In this document: positions 6,036-7,548 of the stretch, one piece after another
Layout: each line of letters begins with the position of its first letter
Position numbering within the stretch: position 1 is the first letter of the stretch
Program-made: the position numbers and the translations under genes
Assembly: GCA_945867755.1 (NCBI GenBank)
Contig: CAMBJN010000067.1
Coordinates: forward strand, 1 to 7,548
Reading direction: 5' to 3'
Source of the DNA: Polynucleobacter meluiroseus
GTDB lineage: Bacteria > Pseudomonadota > Gammaproteobacteria > Burkholderiales > Burkholderiaceae
DNA length: 7,548 nt
Notes under the pieces: model-generated
Databases searched by the model: none
What the model saw: only the letters and a program-made list of their open reading frames with translations
Told to the model about the DNA's origin: nothing

Positions 6036-7087
6036 TGCTCAAGCGCTTATTACAACGACTATTTAAAAGAAATCCTCAGAGCTCTTTTGAGACCAATCTC
6101 GCTAGCTCTGCGGAGTTGTCGCAAGCGCCAGCCAGTGAAGTAACAAATGAAGTACAAAATGAAATTACAGCGCTAGCGCCAGTAATCGATTACCCCATCC
6201 CAGTCGAAGATGTTCCTGATCTCCCTGATCAGGAATGCAGAACGCACTACGTGCAATGTGTCAGTCCATCTGGCATGCACAAGATGGCGTATCACGAGTG
6301 GGGTGACCCCAACAATCAACGCGTCTTGATTTGTGTGCATGGCTTAACGCGTCGTGGCAGTGACTTCACAGTTTTGGCCAAGGCCATGACTGATCGCTAC
6401 CGAGTGATTTGCCCGGACATCGCAGGACGTGGAGATTCTGATTGGTTAGACAATCCGATGTTGTATGGCATTCCACAGTACGTCAACGATATGAATGCGC
6501 TCTTCGCGCAATTAGGTTTGCGTGAAGTTGATTGGTTTGGCACATCGATGGGTGGCTTTATTGGTATTTTCTTGGCGGGCCAAAAAAACTCACCGATTAA
6601 AAAAATGATCATCAATGACGTTGGCCCAAGAATTGAAGCAACCGCGCTCAAGCGCTTGAATGATTATGTTGGTAAGCCTTTGCGCTTTAACAGCAAAAAA
6701 GAAGGCTTGATTTACCTTAATCGCATTTGTGAACCTTTTGGAACTTTCACTGCTCAGCAGTGGAAAGATTACAACGGCCCTCATTTGAAAAAAGACGGCG
6801 ATCAATGGGTGGTGCATTACGACCCAGACATCGTCAAACCATTTGCAGCTGTTAACAAAATGACTTCCATGATGGGTGAAATGATGACCTGGAAAGCCTA
6901 CGATGCCATCAATGCCGAGATGCTGATTGTGCGTGGTTCTGATTCTGATTTGATTTCAGCGGCCACAGTTAGCGAGATGTGCCGTCGCAACCCCAAAGCA
7001 AAAAGTATTGAAATTCTTGGGGTAGGGCATGCTCCGGCATTCATCACGCCAGAACAGGTATCCTTAGCACGTGAGTTCTATAGTTAA
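6035..7087 (+). CDS. Alpha/beta hydrolase with basic N-terminal helix and linker
   Basis: Serine hydrolase of the alpha/beta fold; substrate unknown. The product is 350 aa from ATG 6035, which overlaps the bdhA stop by one base (TAATG); a TTG at 6002 in the same frame lies inside bdhA and is less likely. The fold starts near residue 70. HG of the oxyanion region is at 102-103 (VHGLTRRGSDF), the nucleophile Ser171 is in GTSMGG, the likely acid is Asp305 (RGSDSDLIS, Asp303 less likely), and the base is His332 (GVGHAP). Before the fold are a basic amphipathic stretch (MLKRLLQRLFKR, 1-12) and an acidic, Ala/Ser/Pro/Glu-rich linker (about 13-66), with no cleavable signal peptide. Context beside bdhA and scoAB suggests a hydroxybutyrate ester or oligomer as substrate, but the sequence does not show hallmarks I recognise of classical PHB depolymerases. 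Confidence 0.85.
   Translation: MLKRLLQRLFKRNPQSSFETNLASSAELSQAPASEVTNEVQNEITALAPVIDYPIPVEDVPDLPDQECRTHYVQCVSPSGMHKMAYHEWGDPNNQRVLICVHGLTRRGSDFTVLAKAMTDRYRVICPDIAGRGDSDWLDNPMLYGIPQYVNDMNALFAQLGLREVDWFGTSMGGFIGIFLAGQKNSPIKKMIINDVGPRIEATALKRLNDYVGKPLRFNSKKEGLIYLNRICEPFGTFTAQQWKDYNGPHLKKDGDQWVVHYDPDIVKPFAAVNKMTSMMGEMMTWKAYDAINAEMLIVRGSDSDLISAATVSEMCRRNPKAKSIEILGVGHAPAFITPEQVSLAREFYS
6213..6235 (+). repeat. Hairpin in the linker region of the hydrolase gene
   Basis: TTCCTGATC (6213-6221) and GATCAGGAA (6227-6235) form a perfect 9-bp inverted repeat around the 5-nt loop TCCCT; two outer G-T wobbles could extend it in RNA. It lies about 180 nt into the hydrolase gene, at codons for the end of the acidic linker. 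No T-run follows, so it is not an intrinsic terminator. Confidence 0.5.
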
Positions 7088-7548
7088 GACCGATCTATTG
7101 TTTGGAGAAGACCTTCATGCCCATGCCATGGGCGTGAAGGAGATCCTGCTCTCTTTAAAATTAGATGAAGCCAGCTGCTTAGCTGCAGAGCATCTTGACT
7201 CAACACTCTCCAAAGAATCCTTAGAAAAACAATTGGGCCAAGAAGTCGCTCAACTGATCATGGGTTTCCGCGCGCTCAAAGCTGCGCAATTAAAAATTGC
7301 CCGGCAATCATCGAATCAACTCGGTCAAAGTGCGCAAGCCCAAATAGAAGTTTTAAGAAAAATGCTTTTGGCATTTGCTCATGACTTGCGCGTGGTCTTA
7401 TTGCATTTGGCATCAGTGGTGCAAACTTTGCGTTGGGTTACCTCACAAAGAATCGAGACCCCAACTTCTTGGGCGCAAGACATCTTGGACGTTGATGCTG
7501 CCCTGGCCAATCGTTTGGGTATTTGGCAATTGAAGTGGGAGATGGAAG
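7071..7548 (+). CDS. relA: (p)ppGpp synthetase RelA, N-terminal part (3' partial)
   Basis: Start of the ribosome-associated stringent-response enzyme that makes (p)ppGpp from ATP and GTP/GDP. Only 159 residues are present of a family length around 740; the synthetase, TGS and later domains lie beyond the edge. Visible are HAHAMGVKEILLSLKLD (16-32), the helical pseudo-hydrolase domain, and ANRLGIWQLKWEME (146-159), a RelA hallmark. Hydrolase residues are gone: where SpoT has the HD pair in LLHDV, this protein has AAEHLD (39-43, His replaced by Leu), and the LADRLHNMRTL-like motif is LASVVQTLRWV (113-123). It is therefore probably synthetase-only. GTG 7071 is the first start after an in-frame TAG (7065-7067) and overlaps the hydrolase by 17 bp; TTG 7098 is possible, while ATG 7128 would cut conserved residues. 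Only a weak AGG (7056-7058) precedes the GTG. Confidence 0.92.
   Translation, partial: MSSIVKTDLLFGEDLHAHAMGVKEILLSLKLDEASCLAAEHLDSTLSKESLEKQLGQEVAQLIMGFRALKAAQLKIARQSSNQLGQSAQAQIEVLRKMLLAFAHDLRVVLLHLASVVQTLRWVTSQRIETPTSWAQDILDVDAALANRLGIWQLKWEME
7112..7140 (+). repeat. Near-perfect 29-bp palindrome inside the 5' end of relA
   Basis: Left arm CCTTCATGCCCATG (7112-7125) and right arm CATGGGCGTGAAGG (7127-7140) flank a single C at 7126. Thirteen of fourteen pairs are Watson-Crick; the exception (T7118 with G7134) is a G-U wobble in RNA. It begins 41 nt after the GTG start, in codons for residues 14-24. It could act as a dyad-symmetric protein site in DNA or as a long hairpin in mRNA. No T-run follows, so it does not look like an intrinsic terminator. 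It is longer than any other inverted repeat I found in the window. Confidence 0.75.

Noticed and set aside
7128..7130. ATG as the start of relA
   Set aside because: It would remove the conserved HAHAMG segment at the RelA N-terminus and lies inside the palindrome with no properly spaced Shine-Dalgarno site; GTG 7071 keeps the full domain.
7112..7160. Rho-independent terminator before relA
   Set aside because: The stem is strong, but what follows is AGATCCTGCTCTC rather than a T-run, and it lies within an open frame clearly encoding RelA.
1..7548. Mobile element, CRISPR array, toxin-antitoxin or defence system
   Set aside because: No transposase, integrase, regularly spaced repeats, small paired ORFs or effector-like domains were seen on either strand; every sizeable frame is explained by housekeeping or catabolic genes.

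Overview
The window looks like ordinary chromosome from a betaproteobacterium of the Burkholderiales. Its moderate-to-low GC content, frequent TTG leucine codons, short intergenic gaps and protein types would fit a Polynucleobacter-like freshwater lineage. The genus is an inference from general familiarity; the sequence carries no rRNA or other marker to fix it. No mobile element, tRNA, CRISPR array, prophage or defence gene is visible.

Layout: (1) 1-942, plus strand, the C-terminal three quarters of an MFS transporter of the HcaT-like type, cut by the window edge. (2) 957-2630, minus strand, a full-length electron-transfer-flavoprotein:ubiquinone oxidoreductase (ETF-QO), convergent with the MFS gene. 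(3) 2631-2946, a divergent intergenic region of about 316 bp, the only sizeable gap, holding both gene leaders, an imperfect operator-like dyad and small repeats. (4) 2947-7548, plus strand, a tight run of six genes: scoA, scoB, a CDF-family zinc/cation exporter, bdhA (3-hydroxybutyrate dehydrogenase), an alpha/beta hydrolase and the start of relA, which runs off the right edge. Junctions in the run are short or overlapping (11-bp gap with the Shine-Dalgarno site on the stop codon, 2-bp gap, 40-bp gap, 1-bp overlap, 17-bp overlap), so co-transcription and translational coupling are likely.

Together, BdhA (3-hydroxybutyrate to acetoacetate) and ScoAB (acetoacetate plus succinyl-CoA to acetoacetyl-CoA) form the route that feeds ketone bodies or monomers of polyhydroxybutyrate (PHB) into central metabolism. 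ETF-QO on the opposite strand passes electrons from acyl-CoA oxidation to ubiquinone, which fits the same carbon-catabolism theme. The alpha/beta hydrolase between bdhA and relA has an intact catalytic triad and an unusual N-terminal extension; its substrate is unknown, but hydroxybutyrate esters are a reasonable guess from context. RelA has lost the hydrolase residues of its N-terminal HD domain and is probably a synthetase-only stringent-response enzyme, physically linked here to storage-carbon catabolism.

I see no clearly new biological system. The most unusual local signal is a near-perfect 29-bp palindrome just inside relA (7112-7140). Secondary signals are strong hairpins early in the CDF and hydrolase genes, and an 8-bp stem ending one base from the ETF-QO ribosome binding site and built on a small tandem repeat.
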